Source of the DNA: Streptomyces sp. NBC_00247
GTDB taxonomy: Bacteria; Actinomycetota; Actinomycetes; Streptomycetales; Streptomycetaceae
Assembly (NCBI RefSeq): GCF_036188265.1
Contig: NZ_CP108093.1
Location: forward strand, 4,484,001 to 4,548,000
Length of the DNA stretch: 64,000 nucleotides
Reading direction: 5' to 3'
The notes under the pieces are model-generated. The model did no database searches and was not told where the DNA came from. It saw nothing but the letters and a program-made list of their open reading frames with translations. This document shows, one piece after another, positions 34,330 to 44,190 of this stretch. The position numbers and the translations under genes were made by a program. Positions within the stretch are counted from its first letter, which is position 1; every line of letters begins with the position of its first letter.

Positions 34330-36239
34330 CGTCCCGGTTCCTCCTGCGTCGATGCTTGGGCCCAGCGGTAGCGTCCGAGTCCGGTCAGGCGAGGCACGAC
34401 CCACATGCCCTGGTCGCCGAGTCCGGCCCGTGCCCCGGAGGCCGAACTGCCGGCGACGGTCTCCAGACAGTCGACGTGGAAACCCACGATCTCCGCGGGC
34501 CAGTTCACGTCCCAGGTGTTGTTGATCTTCAAATTGCTGTGCAGATCCTCGCGGAACCGTTCGGAGACGACGGCCACCGGCCGGTCGCCGTGGAAGACGG
34601 TGTAGGGCGGGCTCTGGTCCGGAGCGAGCGGCAACCCGTGCTGAAGGCGGAGGGTCACGGCGTCGCCCGTCCGGACGGACGACACGAGGTGGTCCTGCAC
34701 CGCCCCGGCGCCTTCCGTGAACCCGTCCGTGCCGGGAGGGTGCAGGTGGCAGACGTCGCCGCCGGACGCCGCGATGCCCTTCCGTACGTGGCTCTTCCAG
34801 CCGCCGAGGTACCAACGGTCCGTCCGCCTGTCCCGCCGCACGAGTGCCGTCTCGGGAGCCGCGAGGCGGAACAGGTCGTCCCGGGGGCGGGTCATGGCGA
34901 CGTAGAGTGCACGCGCCTCCGCCGCCGGGTCGATCCGCTCGTGCACCTTGCGCAGCTCTGCCAGGGACGGAGGTTCGACCACGAGGACCCGGTCGAACTC
35001 CAATCCCTTGGCACGGTGCACGGTGGACACCACCAGACGGGCGGGTTCGAACGCGGCGAGGTCGTCGGGGAAGCGCCCCTCGGCGACGGCGCGACGCAGC
35101 GCCTTCACGTCCAGAGCGCCTCGTGGGGCACGCGCCACCCCTCTCAGGGACCTCCATGCTTTCGCCCGGTCCCCTCCGGGGGCCACGGGACTGTCGTCCA
35201 GCAGTTCCTGGAAGCGCTCCTCGGTCAGTGTGGTGGAGCCGACGCGCCGCAGGACGTCCGCGACCCATGGGGGGACCGGGTACTCCTGGAGGGACCGTCG
35301 CGCGCGGTGCGGCACCCCCAGCGCGTGCAAGGTGTCGGACAGGACCAGTGACTGCCTGTTGTCCCGGCAGAGAATCGCGCAGGTCCCCGGGAAGCTGTGC
35401 AGGGACCCCAGGGTGAAGGGGTCGTCCAGCGGGCCGAAGCTCGGGCAGGAGCGGAGGAGATCGACCAACCGACGGTGGGCGTCCTCCCCGGCGGCGTCCG
35501 ACAGGTCCGATTCCGACGGCAGACGGCGGAGCACGGGGCCCAGCGCGAGCGCGGTACGGGCCTCTTCCGTACGGGTGCGGAAGTTGTCCGAGAGGTGCAG
35601 CTCCACCAGGTCGTCGGGGTACGACGCGCGCAACCAGTCGAAGAAGTAATTGGTCTCCGCCGCGCGGGCGTCCTCGTCCTCCACCTGGAAGCCGTAGATG
35701 GCCTGGGCGCCGTCCCCGACCACCGTGAAGCCGCAGCTGTCCTGGAAACGGTCGAGCAGCGTCTCCACCATGTCCCGGCGATCACCGACCAGGTCCTGGA
35801 CCTCGTCGATGACCACGTGGGCGGGGGGCCCCTGCTCACTTTCCTCGATCGTGCCGCGCAAAACGGCTTCCGTGGCTTCCCGGATGCGCTCGTCGAAGCG
35901 GAAGGCGCTCCAGTCGCGGTCCGGCTGTTCGGCGCGCAGCACGGACAGGGCCCACGAGTCGAAGGTCTGGACGCGGACGCGCCGGGCCGAGCGCGCGTGA
36001 CGCGCGATCCGCTCGCGCAGCTCCCGCACCGCAGCCCGGGAGAAGCTGAGGACCAGGATCTCCCGGGCTTCGAGGGCGTCCTCCTCGTGCCCGGTCAGCG
36101 CGTCGAGTCGGCGTACCAGTGTGTGCGTCTTGCCGGCGCCGGCGCCCGCGGTGACCAGGAGCCGGGTGTCCCAGGGCTGGTCCACGACCGCCCGCTGTTC
36201 CTCGCTCAGCGGCGGACTGTCGTCGTAAGCGTCGCTCAC
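34326..36239 (-). CDS. UvrD/Rep-type SF1 helicase
   Basis: A 637-residue SF1 helicase. Q-motif and Walker A are LSEEQRAVV and AGAGAGKT (31-38), motif II is VVIDEVQDL, motif III FTVVGDGAQAIYGF, motif IV LSDNFRT, motif V VVSTVHRAKGLEFD and motif VI ALYVAMTRPRDD. A C-terminal extension of about 150 residues after motif VI is unlike UvrD and could be an interaction or nucleic-acid-binding domain. GTG 36239 is chosen because it overlaps the upstream stop in GTGA, the same spacing as the other junctions, and has GGAG 6 nt before it; GTG 36251 is an alternative. Confidence 0.87.
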   Translation of the reverse strand: MSDAYDDSPPLSEEQRAVVDQPWDTRLLVTAGAGAGKTHTLVRRLDALTGHEEDALEAREILVLSFSRAAVRELRERIARHARSARRVRVQTFDSWALSVLRAEQPDRDWSAFRFDERIREATEAVLRGTIEESEQGPPAHVVIDEVQDLVGDRRDMVETLLDRFQDSCGFTVVGDGAQAIYGFQVEDEDARAAETNYFFDWLRASYPDDLVELHLSDNFRTRTEEARTALALGPVLRRLPSESDLSDAAGEDAHRRLVDLLRSCPSFGPLDDPFTLGSLHSFPGTCAILCRDNRQSLVLSDTLHALGVPHRARRSLQEYPVPPWVADVLRRVGSTTLTEERFQELLDDSPVAPGGDRAKAWRSLRGVARAPRGALDVKALRRAVAEGRFPDDLAAFEPARLVVSTVHRAKGLEFDRVLVVEPPSLAELRKVHERIDPAAEARALYVAMTRPRDDLFRLAAPETALVRRDRRTDRWYLGGWKSHVRKGIAASGGDVCHLHPPGTDGFTEGAGAVQDHLVSSVRTGDAVTLRLQHGLPLAPDQSPPYTVFHGDRPVAVVSERFREDLHSNLKINNTWDVNWPAEIVGFHVDCLETVAGSSASGARAGLGDQGMWVVPRLTGLGRYRWAQASTQEEPGR

Positions 36240-39200
36240 TTCCCGCTCCACAGATGCTCGAACTGCGTGAAGGCCAGCTTCGGGCCGTAGTTGGTGATGT
36301 TGTCGCGGACGTTGAGGATCAAGCAGGTGTCCTTCCCACCGTTGCGGGGGCCGCGCAGGCCACGCCCGATCATCTGCTGGTAGACGTTCGGGCTGTAGGT
36401 GGGGCGGGCCACGACCACGGCCCGGGTGGCCGGCGCGTCGAAGCCTTGGCTGAGGACGCCGTAGTTGGTGAGGACGCGGATCCTGCCCCGACGGAAGTCG
36501 TCGATGATCTTCCTGCGCTCACCCTTGGGAGTCGCGGAGTCCACCGACGCCGCGCGGATTCCGCGGTCCTTGAGCTTGGCCGCGAGGACCTTGGCGTGCG
36601 CCACGGACGTGGCGAACACCAGGACCGGCCAGTCGTCGGGCATCTCCGCGATCTTGTCGAGGATGCGGGCGTTGCGGTCCTGGTCGTCGGCGAGGCGCTG
36701 CTCGGCGGCCTTCGAGAGCAGGCTCATCTGCTCCGCTTGCTCCTTCTCCGCGTGAGTCAGCTCGATCGTCCCGCCGGGAAGCACCTCGTGGTCGACGTTC
36801 GCGAGCATGCCGAGCTCCTGGAGAGCCTGGTACGGGTCGTCCGCGGCGAATATCCCGTCGTCCAGACGGTGCGCTCCGAAGCGCTGCACCAGCCGCTTCG
36901 TCTCCTCGTCGTTGGTGTTGCGGAACGGTGTCGCGGTCAGTCCGAGCAGATGGCAACGGGTCTCGCGGGACGTCAGTCCGAGATGGGTGAGGATCTCCGT
37001 GTACTGCGGCGAGATGGCCACGTGCGCTTCGTCGACGATGACGAGAGCCGACTTCCGCAACCAGGCGTAGCCGTCGCCTCCGAGGCAACTACGGAGCTTC
37101 GCGTCGGTCGCCACGACCAAGTGGGGACGGTCCTTCACCGGACCCGCCTCGTTGGACGACCAGAGTCGACTGATCGCCAGCGAGGTCTCCGCGCCCACCT
37201 TCGACCAGACGAAGCTCCAGCTCTGCACGGCTTGCTCGCACAGTTCCTCGGTCTGCGCGATCCACAGGATGGGACCGTCGAGTTCGCCCACCTGCTTGAC
37301 CCAGCGAATGACCGCCTCCGCGGCCACTCGGGTCTTCCCGGCTCCCGTCGGCAGGGACAGCATCCCGCGCTGCGGGGCGAACCGGTCGAGCATGGTGAAG
37401 ACCTTCGTCGCCAAGCGCTCCTGGTAGTCGTGGAGGCGGGGGAACTCCGAGGGGCCCGAAACGTCGATGCGCGGGTCCAACGAGGGAGACTTGGCGCCCG
37501 CGAAGGTGTCCGGAAAGCCGAACTCCGCGACGAACTTCACGGCGGTGGACGAGCCGGTGAACCCCGAGGGTGCATGGTTCGGGTAGGCAGCTTGGAGGTC
37601 CTTCACGTGCGTCTGGAGCACGCCGTCGCCGTGCGCGTTGTACGCCATGCGCGCGATGCGCCTGGGTGACGGGTCGGCATCACCGGACTCCGCCTGCTCG
37701 CTCTCCATGAGTCCCGACGGAAGACCTTCCCTCAGAGCGGTCGCCCCGATGAGCAGCTCCAACTTCTCCTCGACACTGGTCGCTTCCCGGACGCGCCGGA
37801 GCGAGGCCTGCACCTGCTGGTCCGCCTCCTGGCGGTCCTGAGCGTCCAGTACGGCTTTGCATCCCGACTCGCCCAGACCCCAGCGGAGTTCGCGGTCGAC
37901 CGCGACGAGCGTGGTGAGTCGATCGGCCGGTGAGAGGACGAGGACCGTCGTCCCCCGCAGCGCGCTCGTGAGCGGGGTGGCCTTGGTCCCCAAGGGGGTG
38001 CGGGTCAGTTCCTCCAACTCCGAGCAGCGAAGAACGGTGTGGTTGTTGACGATCGGGCCCAGGCGTAGACGGAGCGTGGGGAATTCGTCCTGCACGGGGA
38101 CCGGCTCCCCGTCGGCGACGTGCCGGGTCTCCTTGCTGATCACGTCGGCGTACGGGAGCATGCCCCAGGTCTTGACCAGGAGGGCGGCGTCCTCAGGGGT
38201 GCCGGCGAAGAGCGCCGGGATTCTCTCGGCCTTCAGAGCGCGGTACTCGGCGTCGGTGCCCGCCACGGCGATCTCGGCGTCTTCCCGCGCCGTCCACTCC
38301 GACCCGACGCGGCAGCGGGTGAGTTGGCCTTCCGGGAAGTCCACTTCGAGACGGGTCAGCAGGACGTACGTCTTGCCGACGAACGAGTCGTCGTCGCTCC
38401 GGGCGAGTTCCTCCAGGAGGTGGCTCCACTGGTCGGCAGGGACCTGCTCGGTCGTGGTCGGCAGACCCAGCTTGCGTGCCTTCTCGTCGCTGATGTCGGC
38501 GACCGGCAGAACGTCCGCGTACGCCCGGAGTTGCGGTCCTACGGCCCGAGCCAGGGGAAGCGTCCCCTGAGAGGTGGAAACGCGCCCGTGCTTGCGGAGC
38601 ATCCAACGCAGCGGCGACTGCGCCTGCTTCCGGGTGGAGCTCTGGACGCCGATCTGCACGGTCCAGCTGTCGACGACCGCATCGTCGGGCATGGCTCGCA
38701 CGAATGCCGCCTTGCCTTCCTCGGACAATGCTTCCAGCAGATGAAGGGGCCCGCCGACGGGGGACCCCTCCACCCTGAGCCGGTTGAGGGCGGGGCGGGA
38801 GGCGCTACTGCTCAGCGTCCTGCAGTAGCTCTGGTACACGGCGGTGCGGTACTCCTCGAACCAAGCTTCGTCCTCCGTGGGGCGGTGCCCGGACGAGGGA
38901 CGATCACGGAGGCCGAGGTCACGAAGGAGCCCCGTGTCGTCCGAGTGGAACCTCAGGTCGACGGCGATCGCCCCGTCCCGGCTGCCGTCGGCGGGCACCA
39001 CAGGGCCCGGCAGCAGGCAGTCGCGCATCCGGTGGAAGCGTCCGTCCGTGGTCTTGAGGAACAGTGTCTCCTTCGGCTCGCTCACCTGCCGACGGATCCG
39101 GAGTGCTTGCCCCTGCGCACCGGCATCGTGGAGCAACTCCCAGAAGTGGGTCCAGTCCTGCGGGCCGTAGGCGTCGAGGTTTCCGCGCTCCAGCACGCTG

Positions 39201-41002
39201 ACGAACCTGCCCTCGGCGTTCGCCTCCTGGATGCCGAGGGCCACGAGATCGCTCACCAACGACTCGTCCTCGGAGAGCCGGCGGTCGACGTACGTCGTCG
39301 TGTCCTTCAGACCGTCCTGGACGGTCCTGCGGAAGATCTTGGAGCCGGGGGCCACCATCCCGCTCTCCTCGGTCAGCACGATCCGCGCGGAACGCGCCTC
39401 CTCGGCGAAGGGCGAGGCGGCCCGAATCATCTCGGCGAGAATCCGGATCGCCGCGGCCGATGCCTCCACCGTCCCGTCGGTGACGAGGGCTTCCAACCAC
39501 TCGCGCACCGTCGCACGGGACCGCTTCGCCTCGTCGAGAATGTGGCTGACCTTGCCCGGACGGAACTCGCCCGCCTCCACCGACGCGTGGATCCAGTTCG
39601 ACGGCCGCCCCGGGTAGGAACTCCACATCCGGAGCCATTCCATCCGCAGAGGAACCTTCTTCTCCGGCGCGGGGTGGATGTTGATGTCGTGCGGGGCCCG
39701 CAGCACACCGTCCTGGTCCGGAAGGGAGGGAAGGTTCGCGGCCAGCGTCCAGATGCACTCGGTGAGGTACCGGTCCGCCCAGTTGAGCGCCTCCTTCGGG
39801 CGTCCCGGGAGCAGCGGCAGGTACGCGCCGGGGTCCTTGGCCGGTGCCAGATGAGGCAGGGAGTCGACCACGAGACGGGCGGCGACCTGGATGATCTCCT
39901 GGTTGAACGGGCTGGAGTCCAGAAGGTTCTGCCGGTCCTCGTTCGTCTTCCACGCGCCGTTCAGGGCGCCGCTCAGCGTCATCGGGTACTTGGTCGGGAA
40001 GAACGACCAGAACTCACCCCGGCCCCTGGGGGCGGTCAACACCGTCTCGCCGGAGTACTCGGGTACGGCCCAGGAGATGTCGACGGTGCCTCGGTCGTGC
40101 AGTTCACCGGCGCTGGATCGGGCCTTCTCCGTGGGGCGGTGGGAGAGGGCGAAGACCTTCCACGAGGTGTGGTCGTCGGGCTTTCCGGTCCGTGACTCGT
40201 TGACGGTGTGGAGGAAACCGTCGTGGTCGACCGTGATCTCCCGCCGGACGGTGGCACGGCTCCGGCGGTCCTCCAGGACCACCGTGCCGACGTGGTGCGA
40301 GAAGAGCTGGAACCGCGCGGGGAACTCCGACCGGACGTCGCCCTTGTTGCCCGAGACGTGCATGTCGTGAGCGAGCTGTTCGGCGGTACCGGGGAGCAGC
40401 GGGAGGCGGACCACTGTGGTCGCCCACTCCATCAACTCGTCCAGGATGCCGTCCTCCAGCCGCTCGGCGTCGGCGTCCAGGGGCCGGGCCATGCGCAGTA
40501 CGGGGGCCTCGAAGTCCTCTTCGGGCGCTCCGCCGCGTGCGTCCTTGATCGCCTCGTAGGACCACGACCGGTCGAAACCGAACGAGCCCGAGGTGCTGAA
40601 GAACTGGGGGGTGTCGGTGACGGCGAGGACTGACTTCACACCTACGCCGAACCTGCCGATCTGCCCTCCGCGCTTCTTCGACACGCTCATCCGGAGGATG
40701 GTCTCGGCGCCCTCCGGAGTGACGGGCGTTCCTTCGTTCGCGCAGTACAGGTGCGTCGCGGTGAGCACGGCCTGTACTTTTCCGCCCGGCGCCGACGCGA
40801 TCTCGTCCGCCGCGTTCTGCACGAGCTCGAACAACTGGCGGTCGCCGTAGCCGCCCTGCGTGATGCGGCGCTCCCCGTTGGCGTGTTCCTGGATGAGGCC
40901 GGGGTCCACCCGATACGTTTCGAGCACGCGTGCGGACTGGTCGACGATCTTCCGGATGACGGGCGAGTCGCCCGAACTGCCCGTGCCACCGATGTGGTTC
41001 AT
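36236..41002 (-). CDS. Sacsin-type GHKL ATPase fused to SF2 helicase
   Basis: A protein of about 1,588 residues. The N-terminal GHKL fold has the N-box ELVQNAADE (59-67), a G1-like CANEGTPV and the G2 lid IGRFGVGVKSVLAV (115-128), like the sacsin N-terminal ATPase. About 1,000 mostly helical residues without recognised motifs follow. The C-terminal 370 residues form an SF2 helicase: Walker A PTGAGKT (about 1218-1224), VDEAH (about 1323-1327), LTATPFR, SQGFDAPATR and QQMIGRGLRG. No nuclease motif is visible. It is the promoter-proximal large gene of the left arm. Start choice: ATG 41002 has GGGAAA upstream; ATG 41017 is possible. Confidence 0.85.
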   Translation of the reverse strand: MNHIGGTGSSGDSPVIRKIVDQSARVLETYRVDPGLIQEHANGERRITQGGYGDRQLFELVQNAADEIASAPGGKVQAVLTATHLYCANEGTPVTPEGAETILRMSVSKKRGGQIGRFGVGVKSVLAVTDTPQFFSTSGSFGFDRSWSYEAIKDARGGAPEEDFEAPVLRMARPLDADAERLEDGILDELMEWATTVVRLPLLPGTAEQLAHDMHVSGNKGDVRSEFPARFQLFSHHVGTVVLEDRRSRATVRREITVDHDGFLHTVNESRTGKPDDHTSWKVFALSHRPTEKARSSAGELHDRGTVDISWAVPEYSGETVLTAPRGRGEFWSFFPTKYPMTLSGALNGAWKTNEDRQNLLDSSPFNQEIIQVAARLVVDSLPHLAPAKDPGAYLPLLPGRPKEALNWADRYLTECIWTLAANLPSLPDQDGVLRAPHDINIHPAPEKKVPLRMEWLRMWSSYPGRPSNWIHASVEAGEFRPGKVSHILDEAKRSRATVREWLEALVTDGTVEASAAAIRILAEMIRAASPFAEEARSARIVLTEESGMVAPGSKIFRRTVQDGLKDTTTYVDRRLSEDESLVSDLVALGIQEANAEGRFVSVLERGNLDAYGPQDWTHFWELLHDAGAQGQALRIRRQVSEPKETLFLKTTDGRFHRMRDCLLPGPVVPADGSRDGAIAVDLRFHSDDTGLLRDLGLRDRPSSGHRPTEDEAWFEEYRTAVYQSYCRTLSSSASRPALNRLRVEGSPVGGPLHLLEALSEEGKAAFVRAMPDDAVVDSWTVQIGVQSSTRKQAQSPLRWMLRKHGRVSTSQGTLPLARAVGPQLRAYADVLPVADISDEKARKLGLPTTTEQVPADQWSHLLEELARSDDDSFVGKTYVLLTRLEVDFPEGQLTRCRVGSEWTAREDAEIAVAGTDAEYRALKAERIPALFAGTPEDAALLVKTWGMLPYADVISKETRHVADGEPVPVQDEFPTLRLRLGPIVNNHTVLRCSELEELTRTPLGTKATPLTSALRGTTVLVLSPADRLTTLVAVDRELRWGLGESGCKAVLDAQDRQEADQQVQASLRRVREATSVEEKLELLIGATALREGLPSGLMESEQAESGDADPSPRRIARMAYNAHGDGVLQTHVKDLQAAYPNHAPSGFTGSSTAVKFVAEFGFPDTFAGAKSPSLDPRIDVSGPSEFPRLHDYQERLATKVFTMLDRFAPQRGMLSLPTGAGKTRVAAEAVIRWVKQVGELDGPILWIAQTEELCEQAVQSWSFVWSKVGAETSLAISRLWSSNEAGPVKDRPHLVVATDAKLRSCLGGDGYAWLRKSALVIVDEAHVAISPQYTEILTHLGLTSRETRCHLLGLTATPFRNTNDEETKRLVQRFGAHRLDDGIFAADDPYQALQELGMLANVDHEVLPGGTIELTHAEKEQAEQMSLLSKAAEQRLADDQDRNARILDKIAEMPDDWPVLVFATSVAHAKVLAAKLKDRGIRAASVDSATPKGERRKIIDDFRRGRIRVLTNYGVLSQGFDAPATRAVVVARPTYSPNVYQQMIGRGLRGPRNGGKDTCLILNVRDNITNYGPKLAFTQFEHLWSGK

Positions 41003-41124
41003 GTTTTTCCCATTCATGACCGTGTATGTGTGTGGGAGAACGGGCCGGCCGCGTGGGGGCGGCGGCCGGCCGGTACTGCGAGGTGTGACAACGGCGATGG
41101 GGACCGGAAGGGGGGACGTGCGAC

Positions 41125-41475
41125 TCAGTCGGGCGGGAGGATCAGGAAGACGATGAGCCAAGTGCGGCGGGGGCGCGGGGACGGGACGTTCCGAGGAACG
41201 TCGGAGCGGTTCCGGGGGTGCGAACCGGCTCCCGGGCGGCGGGCCGCCTTCCGGCGCGCAGCCCGGAGGCGGCTCCGGGCCGCGGTGGAGCGGCTCGCGA
41301 CAGGAGAGGTCTCCTCGAAGTCGTCGGTCCGCTCGGTCGTCTCGTCATGCCCCCGCAGGGCGTCGACGAGTTCGCGGCAGAGAGCGTCGAAAGCCTTGTT
41401 GCCTGCGGAATTGCACAGGTCGGAGAGGCAGAAGTCGTCAGGGGGCTCGGAGGCGCTGTCATCGCTGTTGTCCAT
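41125..41475 (-). CDS. Small hypothetical protein at the head of the left arm
   Basis: A 116-residue ORF starting MDNSDDSASEPPDDFCLSDL. The first 50 residues are acidic with a helical centre (GNKAFDALCRELVDALRG); the remainder is Arg-rich and ends in a hydrophobic run (TWLIVFLILPPD). The codon bias in the acidic half looks real, the basic half less so. It lies just upstream of the sacsin-helicase gene on the same strand and may be the first gene of that operon. AAGGA is found about 10 nt before the ATG. No family recognised. Confidence 0.45.
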   Translation of the reverse strand: MDNSDDSASEPPDDFCLSDLCNSAGNKAFDALCRELVDALRGHDETTERTDDFEETSPVASRSTAARSRLRAARRKAARRPGAGSHPRNRSDVPRNVPSPRPRRTWLIVFLILPPD

Positions 41476-42075
41476 GCACCAGTTCCTTTTTCTCGAGTCG
41501 TCGAGCTGAGGCCGGAGGGATGCGCACGTGCAGATGAGCGGAATAACGGAAGGGAAATGGAAATTCGGCTCAGGAGAACAGGCCGCACGTTTGTACGGAC
41601 GAAGCCGGGGTGGCTCCGGTATGAGTCAAGCACGTTTATGCGTGCGGCTGCAATGGTTATGCGTAGCCCCGAAAATTCGTGTATCCGGGCGTGCTTGTGG
41701 CATCCGGGCACAGCGAATAGACCCTCGAAAAGGGAGTGGTGGTGACCGGCCGGTGAAGCCGTCCCGGGACTACGCTACCAAGGGCGTGGCCGCTTGTGAA
41801 GGGACTGTCCCAAGGTTCAGCCCTGGTTTCTGGGCGGGGTGGGCGGCCTGGATCGCGAGGCAATTCGGACTTCTGTGAGCAAGAGCCTCACGAGAGGTTA
41901 TCCCGGTCGAATTACCGCCTGATGGTGATCTTATTGTGCATATTTTCAAATCACCCAAGAGGGACTCCGGGGATTCTGGCGCTCGCGTCAAATTTCATTG
42001 TCGGTCGAAGTCGCACGTCAAAGATGGGCGTACCCTTGGCCCCATGAACCGTGGGGTGGTCGAGGAGTGGTGACG
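41476..42075. promoter_or_regulatory. Divergent control region of the defence island
   Basis: This 600-bp region between the two arms is visibly richer in A/T than the rest of the window, especially 41880-42005. It holds an inverted repeat CTCGA-N4-TCGAG (41492-41505) 17 bp from the left-arm start, a GCACG-N6-CGTGC repeat (41630-41645), two direct repeats GCACGTTTGT (41585-41594) and GCACGTTTAT (41630-41639), and further GCACGT hexamers at 41524 and 42013. Promoters for both arms must lie here. The XRE-type HTH domain encoded by the first right-arm gene is the obvious candidate regulator. Open frames in it have no support. Confidence 0.55.
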
Positions 42076-44190
42076 GTGGACGGCGGTATGGACTTCGGGC
42101 CCTGGCTCGCGCGACAACTCAAGCAGTCGCACAAGAGCCAGGCGGACCTGGCCCAGGAGATCGGCATGACCAGGGCGGCGGTCTCCGCCTGGATCACAGG
42201 ACGGGCGACGCCCCGCGAGGACACCATCGCAAGGATCGCGGAAGCGCTCGAAACCGACCTCGGCACGATCCACACCCGAACCACCGACACGCTTGCCGGC
42301 CTGCCCGTTTCCTGGAGCCACCGGCCCGGATACGCCGACGGGGGAAGGGACTTCGGCAACGCCGCAGCCTTCGCCTTCCAGGCGGACGTGTCGGTGTTGG
42401 CCCGCGAGGCCACCCAGAACAGCCTCGACGAGCGGCTCGACAAGAACCAGCCGGTCCGCGTCCGCTACACGTTGCACGAGCTGACCGGTGAGACCCTCGC
42501 CCGTTTCCGGGACGCGATCCGCTGGAACGACCTTCTTCCGCACTACCTGGCCGCGGCGGAGCAGGAACAGAAGGTCGGTCGGGTCATCGCCACGGGCCTG
42601 CGGGACATGCGGGAGCAGGACCGCCTCGTGCTTCTGCGGGTCGACGACTACAACGCCTCCGGTCTCACCGGCGACGACTACGCCGACGGGCGTTTCGCCG
42701 CCGTGGTCCGGCGCCAACTCGACAGCCACAAGTCCACGTCCGGCGCGGGCGGTTCCTACGGTCTCGGCAAAGCGACGCTCTGGGCGACGAGCCGGTTGGG
42801 CCTGGTGCTCATGAACTCGACACTCTCCGAACCCCACGAGGGGCGCACGGAGCGGCGCCTCGTCGGCCGCCTCGACCTGCCCTGGCGCGAGGTGGACGGC
42901 CGCCCCTGGGCCGGTCCCGCCTGGTTCGGTCGCCCGGACCTCGAGTCGAAGTCGGGTGACGTGGCCCGATCGTGGTGGGCGGACGAAGAGACCGTCGAGC
43001 GCCTCCACCTCACCCGGGAAAGCGCCGAGCCGGGCACGTCCTTCTTGATCGTGGGTGCCCACGACGTGGCGAGCCTCGTGCGGGGCGAGGACGACGAGAA
43101 CGACGACGACAGTGTGCAACGCATGCACCGGCGCCTGGTCGATGCCCTCGGACGGAACTTCTGGGCGGCCATGACCACCGGCGCGTCCCGACCGCCGCTC
43201 TTGGAAGCGTCGGTCCGCACGCTGCGCAACGGGGCGGAGGTCCTGCCGGAGCAGCGGGTGGACCCCATGGTCACCCAACCCTCCCGGACCCGTGCCCTCC
43301 GTGCGTTCCTCGACGGCACGACGGTGGAGCGGCACACCGAATCCGGTCAGGTGGCGGTGAGGACCGTGACACTCAAGGTTCCGGCCGGAGCGACGGGAAC
43401 GAGCGGCGGGGAGCACGAGGCCGTCCTCCTGGTCACCGACGCCGAGGACGAGGACCTCAAGTTCAACAAGTTCAACACCGTGGTGAAGATGCGCGGCAAT
43501 CGCATGACCGTGCAGTCGAGCACCGTCTACGGGTTGCCGGTCGGGACCAACCCGTTCCAGGCGGTGCTGCTCGCGGGGAAGGCGGCGGGCGAGGACGCTC
43601 CCTTCGCCGAAGAGGCCGAGTCGTTCCTGCGGACCTCGGAGCCTCCCGAGCACAACAAGTGGGGGCAGACGGAGGAGCTGCGGACGATGTACTCGCCGTC
43701 CGCCTTCCGCCGTATCGAGGCGCTCACGACGGAGACGAACAAGGCGGTACGGGAACTCATCGCCGTGCCCAGGAAGAAGGGGTCCGCCGGTTCGGAGAAG
43801 CTGCGCAAGAAGCTCTCCCTGGGGACGAAGAAGGTGGCCAGGCCCCAGGTCAAGAAGAGCGCTCTGCCGACGCTGGACGATCTGAAGGCGACCGTGGAAG
43901 GGGAAGCCTGGAGCGTCGTGGCCGAGGTGAGGATTCCTGAGGGCGGCGACTCCTGGCGCCCGACGCCGGTGGCCAAACTGGACGTCCGCTCGGGCGTGCG
44001 GCCGGTGGTGCGCTGGGCCGAACTCGTCGCAGTGAAGAACTGCGAAATCGTCGACGGAGCGCTGCACTTCGTGCCGGGGGCCCGGAGCGCGACGTTCAGA
44101 GGGACGACCGACACGTCGACGCACACCGTGCGGGCCGCCTACACCGGACTGGTCGTGGAACTCAAGCCGGAGAAGGGGGCGCAGGCATGA
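42076..44190 (+). CDS. XRE-HTH fused to GHKL ATPase, defence-associated
   Basis: A 704-residue protein. Residues about 10-65 form a Cro/CI-type HTH (ADLAQEIGMTRAAVSAWITG). A GHKL ATPase follows: N-box REATQNSLDE (110-119), G1-type VDDYNASGL (189-197) and G2 lid SGAGGSYGLGKATLW (222-236). This resembles the MORC/MutL-like ATPases found in bacterial restriction-modification operons. The remaining 450 residues lack known motifs. GTG 42076 is preferred because GAGGAG ends 8 nt before it. Its stop overlaps the next start in ATGA. It may both sense DNA and regulate the divergent region. Confidence 0.82.
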   Translation: MDGGMDFGPWLARQLKQSHKSQADLAQEIGMTRAAVSAWITGRATPREDTIARIAEALETDLGTIHTRTTDTLAGLPVSWSHRPGYADGGRDFGNAAAFAFQADVSVLAREATQNSLDERLDKNQPVRVRYTLHELTGETLARFRDAIRWNDLLPHYLAAAEQEQKVGRVIATGLRDMREQDRLVLLRVDDYNASGLTGDDYADGRFAAVVRRQLDSHKSTSGAGGSYGLGKATLWATSRLGLVLMNSTLSEPHEGRTERRLVGRLDLPWREVDGRPWAGPAWFGRPDLESKSGDVARSWWADEETVERLHLTRESAEPGTSFLIVGAHDVASLVRGEDDENDDDSVQRMHRRLVDALGRNFWAAMTTGASRPPLLEASVRTLRNGAEVLPEQRVDPMVTQPSRTRALRAFLDGTTVERHTESGQVAVRTVTLKVPAGATGTSGGEHEAVLLVTDAEDEDLKFNKFNTVVKMRGNRMTVQSSTVYGLPVGTNPFQAVLLAGKAAGEDAPFAEEAESFLRTSEPPEHNKWGQTEELRTMYSPSAFRRIEALTTETNKAVRELIAVPRKKGSAGSEKLRKKLSLGTKKVARPQVKKSALPTLDDLKATVEGEAWSVVAEVRIPEGGDSWRPTPVAKLDVRSGVRPVVRWAELVAVKNCEIVDGALHFVPGARSATFRGTTDTSTHTVRAAYTGLVVELKPEKGAQA

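Noticed and set aside
32326..34371. A 681-codon plus-strand frame over the DrmA-like gene
   Set aside because: It is the complement of helicase coding sequence and has no motif or ribosome site.
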